64,000 bases of DNA from Curtobacterium sp. S6 (GTDB lineage: Bacteria; Actinomycetota; Actinomycetes; Actinomycetales; Micrococcaceae): the NCBI RefSeq assembly GCF_000710345.2, contig NZ_JHEL01000015.1:1302001-1366000 (forward strand), in the 5' to 3' direction. The first letter of the stretch is position 1. Each line of letters starts with the position of its first letter. Below are positions 1 through 9,500 of the stretch, piece by piece. The position numbers and the translations under genes were made by a program. Under the pieces are notes generated by a model that searched no databases, was not told the origin of the DNA, and saw nothing but the letters and a program-made list of their open reading frames with translations.

Positions 1-1
1 C

Positions 2-391
2 GACGGCTGGTGGCGCTCTGGCGATGCCGGCGTGATCGATCGGAGGGGCTATATCAAGCTCACGGATCGGCTGAAGGATGTCATCAAGTCCGGTGGCGAA
101 TGGATCTCGTCGATCGACATGGAGAATACGATCCTCGATCACCCCGACGTCGGCGAGGCTGCGGTCATCGGCGTCCCCGATGAAACGTGGGAAGAACGGC
201 CCGTGGCCTACGTGGTCCCCCGCGATGGAGCCTCCGTGACCGAGCAGAGCATCTATGACCTTCTCGCCACCCGCTTTGCCAAGTGGCAGCTTCCCGATCA
301 AGTCATCATTTCCGAGGGGCTCCCCCGTACGTCGGTCGGAAAGCTCAATAAGCGGAAGATGCGCGCCGAATTCGCGGACCAGGAGAATTGA
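2..391 (+). CDS. Acyl-CoA synthetase (AMP-forming), C-terminal fragment cut by the window edge
   Basis: The reading frame is open from base 2 and the true start lies before the window. The product is the C-terminal lobe of an ANL-superfamily acyl-CoA synthetase, which adenylates a carboxylic acid and transfers it to CoA. Visible motifs are the hinge and C-terminal signature YIKLTDRLKDVIKSGGEWIS, then SSIDMEN, and near the end SVGKLNKRKMR, whose first Lys matches the catalytic lysine of the adenylation conformation. About 129 residues are present, the usual size of the C-terminal domain. The acid substrate cannot be named because the N-terminal pocket is missing. A hairpin terminator about 100 bases downstream ends the unit. 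Confidence 0.85.
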   Translation, partial: DGWWRSGDAGVIDRRGYIKLTDRLKDVIKSGGEWISSIDMENTILDHPDVGEAAVIGVPDETWEERPVAYVVPRDGASVTEQSIYDLLATRFAKWQLPDQVIISEGLPRTSVGKLNKRKMRAEFADQEN

Positions 392-468
392 GGGTTCTCT
401 GCTCGGACTCCGGGGTTCTTCGACAGTCCTGCACAGGCTCGGTACAGGGTCGATTCCTATGCTGGAAG

Positions 469-529
469 TACCTCATAGGTGCGAGTGATTGACAGAGAGC
501 GGCCCCCGATACGTCGGGGGCCGCTCTTT
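469..529 (+). ncRNA. Candidate small RNA, copy 1 (24-nt conserved segment plus terminator hairpin)
   Basis: Bases 469-492 are identical to 3059-3082. In both copies the segment runs within a few bases into a strong GC hairpin (here stem 496-507 with 516-527, then T residues). A TANNNT box (TATGCT, 458-463) lies 5 bases upstream and the octamer CTGCACAG (429-436) is also shared with copy 2. The 24-nt segment contains a small ACCT-CAT-AGGT hairpin. The arrangement resembles a gene of about 60 nt with its own promoter, but a duplicated terminator-associated element is possible. It matches no RNA family I know. Confidence 0.4.
496..529 (+). terminator. Rho-independent terminator after the acyl-CoA synthetase and candidate small RNA
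   Basis: A perfect 12-bp stem (496-507 with 516-527) has a short loop and is followed by T residues on the + strand. It lies between the + strand synthetase end and the convergent brnQ end, so it may serve both directions. Confidence 0.75.
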
Positions 530-560
530 CATGCGCGGGCGGTGCGCACCGGTTGCGGTT

Positions 561-1967
561 TTAGCGCGCCGCTTCGGTTTCGCCGGCGTCGGTTCGCGCT
601 TCCGCCTCGGAGATGGATTCCCCTCCCAGGGGGACGCCCTTCCGAGCGCCGCCGGCAAGGTCGAGGATCGCACCAATCACCGCCGCGATCAGCGTCGGGA
701 GGAACCAGCCAAGGTCCTGCGAATGCCCCGGCGACCATCCGATCAGCGGCGTGATCAGGGAGGCCCCGACGTTGAGCGACGCCAAGGTCATCAGCGCGGC
801 CCAGATGGTGGCTACCGCGAGCGCCAGAACGAAGGTCCAGTGCAGGCGTCGGCGAACGAGCGGTTCGATCAAGGTCAGCAGGATCAGCGTGATCGCCGGC
901 GGATAGAGGAAACCGACGATGGGCGCGGCGATGGCCAGCACCGTTTCCAGGCCCGTGGTCGAGACCGCGCAGGAGATCAGGCAGAAGATGACCAACCAGG
1001 CACGGTAGGAGACCTTCGGAACCATTTTGTGGAAGTACTCGGAGGTCGCGCCCAACAGGCCAACCGCGGTCGACAGGCAGGCCAGCAACACGATCAGGCC
1101 GAAGACGATCGTTCCGGGCGTCCCCATGGTCTGTGCGGCGGCGTCGGCGAGGAGGGCGGCTCCGTCCTGATAGCCGGACCCATTGGGGATGAAGTTTCCG
1201 ATGTAGCCCAGGCCAAGATAGATCACGCCGAGGAAAACTCCGGCGATGATGGCCGACAGCCCGACGCCTCGCACGAGCTTCGGTCCGGCAGGCATTCCCT
1301 TGTGGCGAAGGGCCGAGACCACCAGGATGCCGAACGCGAGCGCGGCAATGGAATCCATGGTGAGGTAACCGTTGACGAATCCGGTGGCCCCCGCGTGCGT
1401 CGCGTAGTCGCCGGAGGCCTGCCCGGTCCCGTGATCCATCGTGAAAATGGCGAGGACGATCAGGATCGCCAGGAGAACGAGCAACGCGGGGGTCAGGTAT
1501 TTGCCGAGCTTATCGACCAGCCCGTTCGGGTCCAGACACATCAAGAACGCGATGATGAAGAACACCGCGGAGAATCCGGCGGCCGCCCCGGTGGATTCCC
1601 AACCGAAGACGGGCGTGACCGCCGACGAGAAACTGACGGTGGCGGTTCGTGGCAACGCGTAGAACGCACCGATCGACAGGTAAGCCAGGATCGGGAAGAT
1701 CAGGCCGAAGATGCGTCCTCCGCGGCGGGCGAGATCCTGCACGTCGTTGCCCGTGATCGCGACGGCGATCACGGCCAGGACGGGAAGCAGGACACCCGTG
1801 CTGATGAATCCGAGAATGGCCGGAAGGAAGTGTTCACCGGATTCGACCCCGACGATGGGCGGGATGATCAGGTTCCCCGCCCCGAAAAACATCGAGAACA
1901 GCATCATGGCTGCGATCGCGATGATCCAGGGGGAGGTGCTCTTCTGCGACGGATCTGTGTGTGCCAT
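561..1967 (-). CDS. brnQ: Branched-chain amino acid transport system carrier protein (BrnQ family)
   Basis: A sodium-coupled carrier for leucine, isoleucine and valine in the cytoplasmic membrane. The protein of about 468 residues is almost entirely hydrophobic, with roughly twelve membrane segments, and opens with the family signature MMLFSMFFGAGNLIIPPIVG. The start is uncertain: ATG at 1967 lies 12 bases from an AAAGGA ribosome-binding site, while an in-frame ATG at 1979 directly abuts it. The longer open frame upstream (to 2192) has no membrane character and is probably not translated. It is divergent from the NAD(P)-binding gene at 2193 and convergent with the gene fragment before it. The C-terminal tail is charged, ending in a Glu/Thr/Arg-rich stretch. 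The substrate is inferred from family membership. Confidence 0.9.
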   Translation of the reverse strand: MAHTDPSQKSTSPWIIAIAAMMLFSMFFGAGNLIIPPIVGVESGEHFLPAILGFISTGVLLPVLAVIAVAITGNDVQDLARRGGRIFGLIFPILAYLSIGAFYALPRTATVSFSSAVTPVFGWESTGAAAGFSAVFFIIAFLMCLDPNGLVDKLGKYLTPALLVLLAILIVLAIFTMDHGTGQASGDYATHAGATGFVNGYLTMDSIAALAFGILVVSALRHKGMPAGPKLVRGVGLSAIIAGVFLGVIYLGLGYIGNFIPNGSGYQDGAALLADAAAQTMGTPGTIVFGLIVLLACLSTAVGLLGATSEYFHKMVPKVSYRAWLVIFCLISCAVSTTGLETVLAIAAPIVGFLYPPAITLILLTLIEPLVRRRLHWTFVLALAVATIWAALMTLASLNVGASLITPLIGWSPGHSQDLGWFLPTLIAAVIGAILDLAGGARKGVPLGGESISEAEARTDAGETEAAR

Positions 1968-2192
1968 GTGGTCTGGCATTCCTTTACGTGCTGGTGGTGA
2001 TCGATGTATCTGTGATCTTCTGCTCCTCGAGCAAAGCACCAGATTACCCGTGCGTCGGCATCGGTGACGACCAAATTCTCGGTCCATCTCACGAGGTGAG
2101 GCCCCGGGCCACCCCCACAAGACCTGGGGAAACACCCGACGACGGGCTACCGTGGGAGCAGAACCACCCACGCGGACGGAAAGGTGCATCAC

Positions 2193-2939
2193 ATGAACCG
2201 CATTGCTATTGCCGGCGCCACCGGCTCGATCGGCAAGCTCATCGTCGAAGAAGCGGAGAACAAGGACCTTGATGTCGTGGCGCTCAGCCGCTCGACCGGA
2301 GCGGACTTGCTCACCGGCGAGGGCCTCCGAGAGAAGCTGACGGACGTGGACGCCGTGATCGACGCGTCCCAGGTCGGCGACCCCACGGCCGATGACCCGG
2401 TCTCCCCGATTCTGCGCGGAGCCCAGAACCTCCTTGACGCGGCCGGCTCCGCGAAGGTCGGCCGGCTCGTCATGCTCTCGATCAACGGCGTCCAGGATGC
2501 TGGCCTCCAGAACTTCCCGTTCTACGACGCCCGCGCGCGCCAGGAGAAGCTCGTGCTGGACTCGGGCCTCACCTCAACGATCGTCCGCAGTTCGCAGTGG
2601 TTCGAATTCGCCCTCAACCCGGCGGCCGTGTCGGTCGCGGACCACGAGGTCACGAGCCAGGACTGGTACATCCAGCCCGCCGCGGCCGCGAGCGTCGCCC
2701 GGTACTTGGTCGAGGCAGCCCTCGGGGAACACGGGGACGGCGTGGTGACGGTCTGCGGCCCCGATGCCATGCGCCTTCCGGCACTGACCGAAGCGGTCCT
2801 GGCCCATCGCGACGACGCACGCCCCGTCGAGATCCAAGAACCCCCGTTAGCCGGCCTGGGGGACGGAACCCTGCTGGCGCCCGCGGGCGCCGATCTGGTG
2901 GGGCCGACGCTGGATCAGTGGCTCGACGATCTACGCTGA
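2193..2939 (+). CDS. NAD(P)-binding Rossmann-fold protein, NmrA/atypical SDR type
   Basis: A 248-residue protein with the dinucleotide-binding motif GATGSIGKLI at its N terminus and the overall plan of atypical short-chain dehydrogenases or NmrA-like sensors (YwnB/SDR-a families). No classical YxxxK catalytic pair is obvious, so it may be a reductase on a small substrate or a redox sensor. ATG 2193 is preferred over the in-frame GTG at 2184 because an AAAGG box (2180-2184) sits 8 bases before it. The gene is monocistronic and is followed by the second copy of the 24-bp element and a terminator. Confidence 0.75.
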   Translation: MNRIAIAGATGSIGKLIVEEAENKDLDVVALSRSTGADLLTGEGLREKLTDVDAVIDASQVGDPTADDPVSPILRGAQNLLDAAGSAKVGRLVMLSINGVQDAGLQNFPFYDARARQEKLVLDSGLTSTIVRSSQWFEFALNPAAVSVADHEVTSQDWYIQPAAAASVARYLVEAALGEHGDGVVTVCGPDAMRLPALTEAVLAHRDDARPVEIQEPPLAGLGDGTLLAPAGADLVGPTLDQWLDDLR

Positions 2940-3058
2940 CCTGCGAGGACGTCGTTCCCCGCAATGAGGACGGCCATGTAGCCACCTCAATGTATTCTTT
3001 CCGATGCATTCAAGGCTCTGCACAGTCGCCATCCAGGATCCCTGATTAGAGTCTTTAT

Positions 3059-3120
3059 TACCTCATAGGTGCGAGTGATTGATGTGAAACGGCCCCCGGT
3101 GAACACCGGGGGCCGTTTCG
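3059..3120 (+). ncRNA. Candidate small RNA, copy 2
   Basis: Bases 3059-3082 repeat 469-492 exactly. The segment again precedes a hairpin (3087-3101 with 3104-3118). A TANNNT box (TAGAGT, 3047-3052) lies 6 bases upstream and CTGCACAG recurs at 3018-3025, at almost the same distance as in copy 1. The hairpin arms differ in sequence between copies but both keep a GGCCCCC core. This could be a small RNA gene or the end of the upstream mRNA. Confidence 0.4.
3087..3120. terminator. Bidirectional terminator between the Rossmann protein and HerA-like ATPase genes
   Basis: A 15-bp perfect stem with a two-base loop, flanked by AAA on one side and TTT on the other. It stands between two convergent genes. 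Confidence 0.75.
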
Positions 3121-3142
3121 CGTTCTCGGAGGGATCCAGGCG

Positions 3143-4729
3143 TTACCCGAAGAGCCCTCCCTTGCGACGTCGGCCGCGAGAGTTACCGAAGATACCCCGG
3201 ACGAGCTCCCGGCCCAGCTGGGATGCCACGTTGGTTCCCACACGCATCATGGCATCGTTGCGCTTGCGCCGTTCACGGTCCTCGTCCTTCTCCTGTTTGG
3301 CCTCGTCCCGCGCGCGTTGCTGGTCCTCGCTCGGTTGCTGCTTGGCTTGGGCGGGTTCCTGCTCCCGGGCTTCAGCCTGGCCGGCCTCCTTCTCCGACAA
3401 CTTTTCGAAAGCCGAATAGGAATCCACGACCTTTGAGTACTTCGGCGCGAGATCGCTGTTCTGAACGATCTGGTCGATGGTCGAGGCCGAGGCGGGCGCC
3501 ATCCGGGATTCGGGGGCGAACATGCGCGTCCACGCCACGGGCGAGGGCGCTCCCGTATCCGTCATGACGGTGACCACGGCCTCGCCAATGCCCGCCGATG
3601 TCAGCAGCTCCTCGAGGTCGTACGAGGATTTCGGGAAGGTCGAGACCGTGGCCTTGAGCGCTTTGGCATCCTCGGGGGTGAAGGCCCGCAATGCGTGTTG
3701 CACGCGGTTTGCCAATTGCCCCAGGACGTCGCCCGGCACGTCCTTGGGGGTCTGGGTGATGAAGAAGATTCCGACGCCTTTGGAGCGAATCAACCGGACG
3801 GTCTGCGTGACCGATTCGAGGAAGGCCTTCGACGCCCCGTTGAACAAGAGGTGGGCCTCGTCGAGGAAGAACACGAGTTTGGGCTTATCCACGTCACCGA
3901 CTTCCGGCAGTTCCTCGAAGAGATCGGCGAGAAGCCACATGAGGAATGTCGAGAAGAGCTGCGGCTTGGACTGGAGGTGGGAGAGCTCCAGCGCGGAGAT
4001 GATGCCCCGACCGTCCTGGGCCGTACGCAAGATCTCCTGGGTGTCGAACTCGGGCTCGCCAAAGAATTTGTCCATGCCGTCGGCCTCCAGACCGACGATC
4101 TTACGGAGAATCACGCCGGCGGTGGCCTTGGACAAACCACCCAATTCGGCCAGCGCTTCCTTGCCCTCGTCGGAGGTCAGGAACTGAATGACGGCGCGCA
4201 GGTCCGCGAGGTTAAACAGCTCGAGTTCGTGCTGATCGGCGTAGTGGAAAACCAGCTGGAGGCTGGATTCCTGCGTCTCGTTGAGGTCCATCACACGTGA
4301 CAACAGAATGGGGCCGAAGGAATGGATCGTGGCGCGGATCGGAACCCCGGCGCCGTCGCCACCGAGAGAGTAGAACTCCGTGGGGAAGGATTGGCCGTTC
4401 CAGTCCTGCCCGATAGCTTGGCTTCGTTTGGTCAGCTTGTCGTTGCTTTCCCCGGCCTCGGCCAGCCCCGAAAGGTCGCCCTTGACGTCGGCGAGGAATA
4501 CCGGAACGCCCTTTGCCGAGAGTTGCTCGGCCATGGATTGTAGGGTCTTGGTCTTGCCCGTGCCGGTCGCCCCTGCGACGAGTCCGTGTCGGTTCATCAT
4601 CGACATGGGCAGGCTGACGGGAACCTCGGGCTGAGGATTCCCCTCGCTCATCGCGACGCCGAGACGCACGACTTCCCCGTCGAATTTATATCCGTTCGCA
4701 ATCTTTTCGAGCTGTTCATCATTAGCCAT
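3143..4729 (-). CDS. HerA-like ATPase (DUF853 / YjgR family)
   Basis: A 528-residue P-loop ATPase of the helicase HerA-like C-terminal family. It carries a Walker A motif (GATGTGKT) in the N-terminal third and a Walker B motif (LVFFLDEAHLLF) in the middle, and ends in a long charged, Glu/Gln/Lys/Arg-rich tail that is probably coiled coil followed by a Gly/Arg-rich end. Homologues are presumed DNA-translocating hexamers but their cellular role is not settled. ATG 4729 is used here. An alternative GTG at 4747 has a better AAAGAGG site six bases upstream and would add six residues. The gene has its own terminator and no obvious operon partner. Confidence 0.8.
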   Translation of the reverse strand: MANDEQLEKIANGYKFDGEVVRLGVAMSEGNPQPEVPVSLPMSMMNRHGLVAGATGTGKTKTLQSMAEQLSAKGVPVFLADVKGDLSGLAEAGESNDKLTKRSQAIGQDWNGQSFPTEFYSLGGDGAGVPIRATIHSFGPILLSRVMDLNETQESSLQLVFHYADQHELELFNLADLRAVIQFLTSDEGKEALAELGGLSKATAGVILRKIVGLEADGMDKFFGEPEFDTQEILRTAQDGRGIISALELSHLQSKPQLFSTFLMWLLADLFEELPEVGDVDKPKLVFFLDEAHLLFNGASKAFLESVTQTVRLIRSKGVGIFFITQTPKDVPGDVLGQLANRVQHALRAFTPEDAKALKATVSTFPKSSYDLEELLTSAGIGEAVVTVMTDTGAPSPVAWTRMFAPESRMAPASASTIDQIVQNSDLAPKYSKVVDSYSAFEKLSEKEAGQAEAREQEPAQAKQQPSEDQQRARDEAKQEKDEDRERRKRNDAMMRVGTNVASQLGRELVRGIFGNSRGRRRKGGLFG

Positions 4730-4906
4730 GAGGCTTACGTTACCCACAGGAGGCCTCTTTCGTAGGTGTCCAGACGAAATTGTGGATGATCGGTATTCAC
4801 CTCGGAGACCGTCGGTGGCCTGGGCGTCCTTCCGAAGTCGGCGATAGTCTGTGCCACAGGGGATCAATCCCCGAAACCGTTGAGGATTCGCGCCGCTGGA
4901 GGACCC

Positions 4907-5086
4907 GTGAAGAACATTCCCGATATTTTCCTCGTTTGCCTCTGCGTTTTCATGGTCGCCCTGGTCACGGAATTCATCATGGCCAGCGTCGGCGGCATCA
5001 GCCCCTGGCTACTGGTGGCGATCGTGGTGGTCTCTATCCCCGTCTCGATCCTGCTGGTGAGGTGGCGCAATCACCGAGGTGACTAG
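4907..5086 (+). CDS. Small two-helix membrane protein of unknown function
   Basis: A protein of about 59 residues with two hydrophobic stretches (IFLVCLCVFMVALV and WLLVAIVVVSIPVSILLV) separated by a short loop, and a basic C-terminal end (RWRNHRGD) that would face the cytoplasm. GTG 4907 is preferred because a GGAGG site lies four bases before it. A TTG at 4880 would give a nine-residue longer form. It is divergent from the HerA-like gene. I do not recognise a family. Confidence 0.55.
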   Translation: MKNIPDIFLVCLCVFMVALVTEFIMASVGGISPWLLVAIVVVSIPVSILLVRWRNHRGD

Positions 5087-5179
5087 GTCTTCCCGCCCCG
5101 GCAACATCCACCTTAGGGTTGCACCATAGAGTCATCGCTCGGGGACCTGCCCGGGCTCTCTCACTAAGGAGTCACCATC

Positions 5180-5614
5180 ATGTCCCTCCGCTTGAATCCC
5201 TATCTCACCTTTACCGGCGATGCGCGGGCAGCATTGAGCTTCTATCACGAGACCCTCGGCGGCGAACTAACCATCTCAACGTTCGCCGATTTTCAGGCGC
5301 CCGTTCCGGAAGAAGAGGCCGATAAGGTCATGCACGGGCAGCTGTCCGCCCCGAACGGCTTAGTCATCCTCGCCTCGGACGGCGGCGTGATGGACCGCGT
5401 TCCGCGACAACTGGGCAATCCCCAAGTGGAGGTCGCCATCCTCGGCAACGCCGAGACCGACGAGAAGGAGGCGCGCGGCTGGTTCGAAGGGCTCTCTCAA
5501 GGCGGTGAGGTGACGATGCCGCTCGACAAGGCTCCGTGGGGTGACGTGTTCGGGTCTTTCACCGACAAATTCGGCATCCGTTGGATGATCAACCTGGAGG
5601 CCACCAAGGCGTAG
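5180..5614 (+). CDS. VOC-superfamily protein, PhnB/glyoxalase-like
   Basis: A 144-residue protein beginning LNPYLTFTGDARAALSFYHE, the hallmark start of PhnB-like members of the vicinal oxygen chelate fold. The family includes many stand-alone proteins of unknown substrate as well as glyoxalase and antibiotic-resistance enzymes. A second VOC half with the conserved PWGDVFGSFTDKFGIRWM ends the protein. An AAGGAG site lies eight bases before the ATG. The gene is monocistronic and followed by a strong terminator. Function cannot be narrowed from sequence. Confidence 0.85.
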   Translation: MSLRLNPYLTFTGDARAALSFYHETLGGELTISTFADFQAPVPEEEADKVMHGQLSAPNGLVILASDGGVMDRVPRQLGNPQVEVAILGNAETDEKEARGWFEGLSQGGEVTMPLDKAPWGDVFGSFTDKFGIRWMINLEATKA

Positions 5615-5637
5615 GCCGGGAGACTTCCGGTCATTGA

Positions 5638-5676
5638 AAGGGCGGCGTCGAGCCAAGAATTTTCGACGCCGCCCCG
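5638..5676 (+). terminator. Terminator of the VOC gene
   Basis: GGCGGCGTCGA (5641-5651) pairs with TCGACGCCGCC downstream of an AT-rich loop. The hairpin starts about 25 bases after the stop codon. Confidence 0.75.
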
Positions 5677-5680
5677 TTCC

Positions 5681-6042
5681 TGAGTGATCCGGAAGATTCG
5701 CTCGCCCGTAGCGCGAGCAGTGACAGGAGGGTTGAATCCCCAGGACGTCGGCGGTCCACATTCGACGCTCACCCGCTCGCTATCCCCGAGTTTCACGGGG
5801 AGAGCCGAATGCCCGCCGACGATTCCGAGGGTACTCCGGGGCGCTTCGACCGCCCTCGGCCCCCGAGAGCACTCGAGCGGCGCCTGTGTGCCACATCACC
5901 CGTAATCAGGCGGATGATGAGCTGGGCCAACGCTGCGGTCACCCGCTCCACATCGTGAGCAACGTCACTAAAATGTCCTTTGGCGTTACGACACTCGGCG
6001 CATCGCGGCCAAGGGCAGCACGTACGCGGACCATAAATACGC
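5681..6042. other. Non-coding stretch without recognised content
   Basis: About 360 bases between the VOC terminator and the tRNA terminator. Open frames here are short and lack credible starts. Short inverted repeats occur, for example CTCGC with GCGAG near 5700-5720, but I see no RNA family, promoter or protein remnant that I could defend. Confidence 0.4.
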
Positions 6043-6071
6043 AAAAACCCCCGACCCACAAGGGTCGGGGG
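6043..6071 (-). terminator. Terminator of tRNA-Ser
   Basis: CCCCCGACCC (6048-6057) pairs with GGGTCGGGGG (6062-6071) across a 4-base loop. On the minus strand the stem is followed directly by five T residues. It lies 9 bases after the tRNA 3' end. Confidence 0.85.
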
Positions 6072-6079
6072 CTTCGTGG

Positions 6080-6164
6080 CGGAGGATGGGGGATTTGAAC
6101 CCCCGAGGGCGTGAACCCAACACGCGTTCCAGGCGTGCGCCATAGGCCGCTAGGCGAATCCTCC
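6080..6164 (-). tRNA. tRNA-Ser, anticodon GGA
   Basis: On the minus strand the 7-bp acceptor stem GGAGGAT pairs with ATCCTCC, with a discriminator G. The anticodon arm reads CTGGAAC in the loop, giving GGA. A long variable arm typical of tRNA-Ser is present, and the T arm contains GGTTCAAATCC. No CCA is encoded. The gene reads UCC and UCU codons. Confidence 0.95.
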
Positions 6165-6280
6165 AGGCGTTGCTCGGTCACGACGGACCTCACGAAAGCG
6201 AACAGAGACGAGCTTACACATCCCCTCGACCCCGTGCCAACCCGGGGGCGGCAAAGGTGGTGCATGCCACGATTTGTCGG

Positions 6281-6310
6281 TGTGACACCGGCCGTGCGCT
6301 GGGCTAAACT
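6281..6310 (+). promoter_or_regulatory. Promoter of the SRP RNA gene
   Basis: TGTGAC (6281-6286) and TAAACT (6305-6310) are 18 bases apart and lie 6-8 bases before the predicted 5' end of the SRP RNA. Confidence 0.6.
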
Positions 6311-6316
6311 ATCGGA

Positions 6317-6404
6317 AGCCCCTCGCGTGGCGTCATCTTAGAAAATCCCCCAGGACCGGAAGGTAGCAAGGGTATTTAGGCTCTGACGGGTGCGCGAGGG
6401 GTCT
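6317..6404 (+). ncRNA. ffs: Signal recognition particle RNA (small bacterial 4.5S type)
   Basis: The RNA folds into one hairpin of about 88 nt. GCCCCTCGCG near 6318 pairs with CGCGAGGGGT near 6393-6402, and the apical part contains the conserved Ffh-binding segment CCAGGACCGGAAGGTAGCAA. It is the RNA core of the particle that delivers signal-anchor proteins to the membrane. Its position just before dnaX is common in Gram-positive genomes. The 3' end runs into a T-containing stretch. Confidence 0.93.
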
Positions 6405-6512
6405 TATCGTTAACTCGACGATCCCCTCGGTCACAGCGGAACCGGCTCGCCTCATCCACAGGATCGAGAGACGCTTCTTAAAGTGTCAGTCGGAGCAAGT
6501 AGGGTTTCCTAT

Positions 6513-9500
6513 GTGAGCACAGCCCTGTATCGCCGTTACCGACCCGAGACGTTTGACGACGTCATCGGGCAAGAACACGTGACCGCGCCTCTCATGACGG
6601 CGCTCCAGAAAAACCGCGTCAACCATGCCTACCTCTTCTCGGGCCCGCGCGGTTGCGGAAAGACCACGTCGGCCCGGATCCTGGCCCGTTGCCTCAACTG
6701 CGCAGAAGGCCCCACGGCCCACCCCTGCGGGGTCTGCGCCTCATGCCAGGATCTTGCACGGGACGGCGCAGGCTCGCTGGACGTCATCGAGATGGACGCG
6801 GCCTCCCACGGCGGTGTCGATCACGCTCGCGATCTCCGGGAACGCGCGACCTTCGCCCCGGTCCGGGACCGGTACAAGATCTTCATCATCGACGAGGCGC
6901 ACATGGTCACGAGGGAAGGCTTCAACGCCCTCCTCAAGATCGTCGAAGAGCCGCCGGAACACATCAAATTCATTTTCGCGACCACCGAGCCCAATAAGGT
7001 GCTCGGCACGATCCGTTCCAGGACGCACCATTACCCCTTCCGCCTCGTCGCGCCCGAGGTTCTCCGCGGATACCTCACTGACTTGTGCGCCAAGGAGAAC
7101 GTCCAGGTCGAACAGGGCGTCCTCCCACTCGTCGTTCGCGCCGGGGGCGGCTCCGTCCGAGACTCCCTCTCCGTCCTGGACCAGCTGATGGCCGGTGCCG
7201 ACCAGGACGGCATCACGTACGACCTCGCCGTGGCCCTGCTGGGATTCACGCACGCCGAGTTGCTCGACGGGGTCGTCGACGCCTTTGCCGCAGGGGACTC
7301 CCCTGCCGTTTTCCACGCCGTGGATCGAGTCGTCCAGACCGGGCAAGACCCGCGTCGCTTCGTCGAAGACCTTCTGGAACGGTTCCGAGACCTCATCATC
7401 ATCAAGGCCGTGCCCGACTCCGCGGGTCAGATTTTGCACGGGATGCCCGAAGACCAAATCGACCGCATGCGAGCACAGGCGACCCAGCTGGGCTCCTCGG
7501 AGCTTTCGCGGGCCGCCGATATCTCCAATGCGGCCCTGACCGAGATGACCGGTGCGACCAGTCCGCAGCTCCACCTGGAATTGCTCTGCGCACGGATCCT
7601 CCTTCCCACCGCCGAAGACTCTTCCCGCGGCGTCAACGCACGCGTGGATCGGCTGGAACGCCGGGTCAATATGGGCGAGGTCGGAGCGGTCCCCGCGCCG
7701 TTGCAGACCGACCCTGCCGCGGTCACGACCCCAGAGACTCCGGCCGAGCACCTGGCGTCCCAACGGGATCAGCCCACGGCCGAGCCCGGATCCAGCGCCC
7801 GCGAGACGGCCCTGTCGATGGCCCGGCAGAATCGCGCCTCCGAGTCCCCCGCGGAGAGTGGCGGACCGACCTCCGGTGAGACGCCCCATTCCACGGCGGA
7901 CACCGACACCGCGCATGATCCACGGCCGGCGGCGCCGTCACAGGACTCGCCCCAGTCGGTCGCCGAGGTACAACCAGACCAACGGACGCAGCCTTCACCC
8001 CAGGGCTCGGCGGAGCCTCCCCGTCCAGAACCATCCGCCGGGACCGCGCCGCCCAAGAATTCCGCGCCGAGGGGTAACGACTCCCCCGAGCCCGCGCCGA
8101 ACGTGCCGAGGCCGAGCTCCGGCTCCGGGGACGGCACCCCCGTGACCATGATCGAGCGGTCCTGGGCCGACATCATCGCGGCGGTCGGCACGTACTCCAA
8201 GGTGGGGCAAGCGACGTTCCGTGAGTGTTCGCCGACCCGATTCGACGCCGGGGTCCTCTACGTCGCATCAAGCGGTCCGGGCATACAGTCGCGCGTCGAA
8301 CGCTTCGCGCCGGCCCTGGCCAACGCCGTCAAGGACACCCTCGGCATCGACTGCCGCGTCGCCCTCGACGACGGCCCTCAAGGCGGACCGTCCGGCCCCG
8401 CCGGGCCCAGCACCCCCGAGCCGAACCGCCCGGTCGCCGGCCCGCCGGACGCCCCTCGCGACGCCAACGGTTCCGACGACTGGCCGGGCGACGACGCGTG
8501 GCAACGCGCGGCTCACGAAGCCAGCTCCGGCCATCAGGCCCAGGGCTCCCCCCGGGGCGAAGCTCAGAACCCTCGTCCCTCCGCGACGGCAGATAACGGG
8601 ACCCCCATATCCGACGGTCCACGCGGCGGGGAGAGCGCCTGGAGGCAGCACGGCGCACCGCGCGAAGACGCCCAGGAACCGCAGTGGTCCGATGACTCCT
8701 CGGGAGAATCCTTCAGTGGATGGCAGGTTGCCCCCATACCGGGAGACGACCCCGCCCCCGATCAGGATCGAGGCGACCAGGCTCCTCCGGAGGATTCCGG
8801 AAGCCCGCACGCCTCGGCGGAGACCGCACAGAGTGACACACCCGCTGGCATGGCCGGTCCCACAGGCTCGGATGCGGCCCCTCGCCCGGAGGAAAGCGCC
8901 GACGAGGCGAGCGGTTCCCACGCGCACCTCCGGGTGGTCCCGGCCGAGGGCTCTCCCGAGGCCCATCCCGCAGAGGCGACGGACGAGCCCGTGTCTCCCG
9001 CCAATGCATCAGGCGCTGAGGCTCCCCGGGACATCGCCGGGTCTCAGGGCCCGGCCCCGAGCCCCGCTCACGCGGAGCCCTCGGGCCACCCCGGACGGGC
9101 CCCCGAACGCGAGCCCGCAGAGCCCGCTCACGATTGGTCGGTCGCGGCGCGTAGCGTCGGGGCGCCCGGGCATCCCGTCAAGGGCAGGGAATGCGGGTGG
9201 CGCTACTCCGGACCGGAATCCGAGGATCGAGCCACCGAACACCCATCAAAGTGGGGTCAACGAACTCCACACCTGACGGAGGTCGGCGGCGATTCGGAGA
9301 TGCCCGCCGAGGACGCCCAGAAGGGCCCCTCATCCCGGCGCACGGATAAGGCCGAACGGCACCTTCACGCCGTCAAAAGCGACGACGAGCCGGGCGAAGC
9401 CGCCGAGAACCCGAACGCAGCTGACCAGAGCCCCCAGAGCGAGGGGTACAAGCCATCGTTCCGCGAACGGCACGCAGCAACCATCGCCGCCAACTCGACG

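Noticed and set aside
489-2000. A 503-codon open frame opposite brnQ
   Set aside because: It is rich in Arg, Gly, Asp and Gln as expected from the antisense of a membrane protein gene, with no start context or homology pattern.
6080-6164. tRNA-Ser as an integration site
   Set aside because: No integrase, phage gene or duplicated tRNA end is seen nearby.
6483-6512. GTG 6483 as the dnaX start
   Set aside because: No ribosome-binding site precedes it and the extra ten residues are absent from the family pattern.
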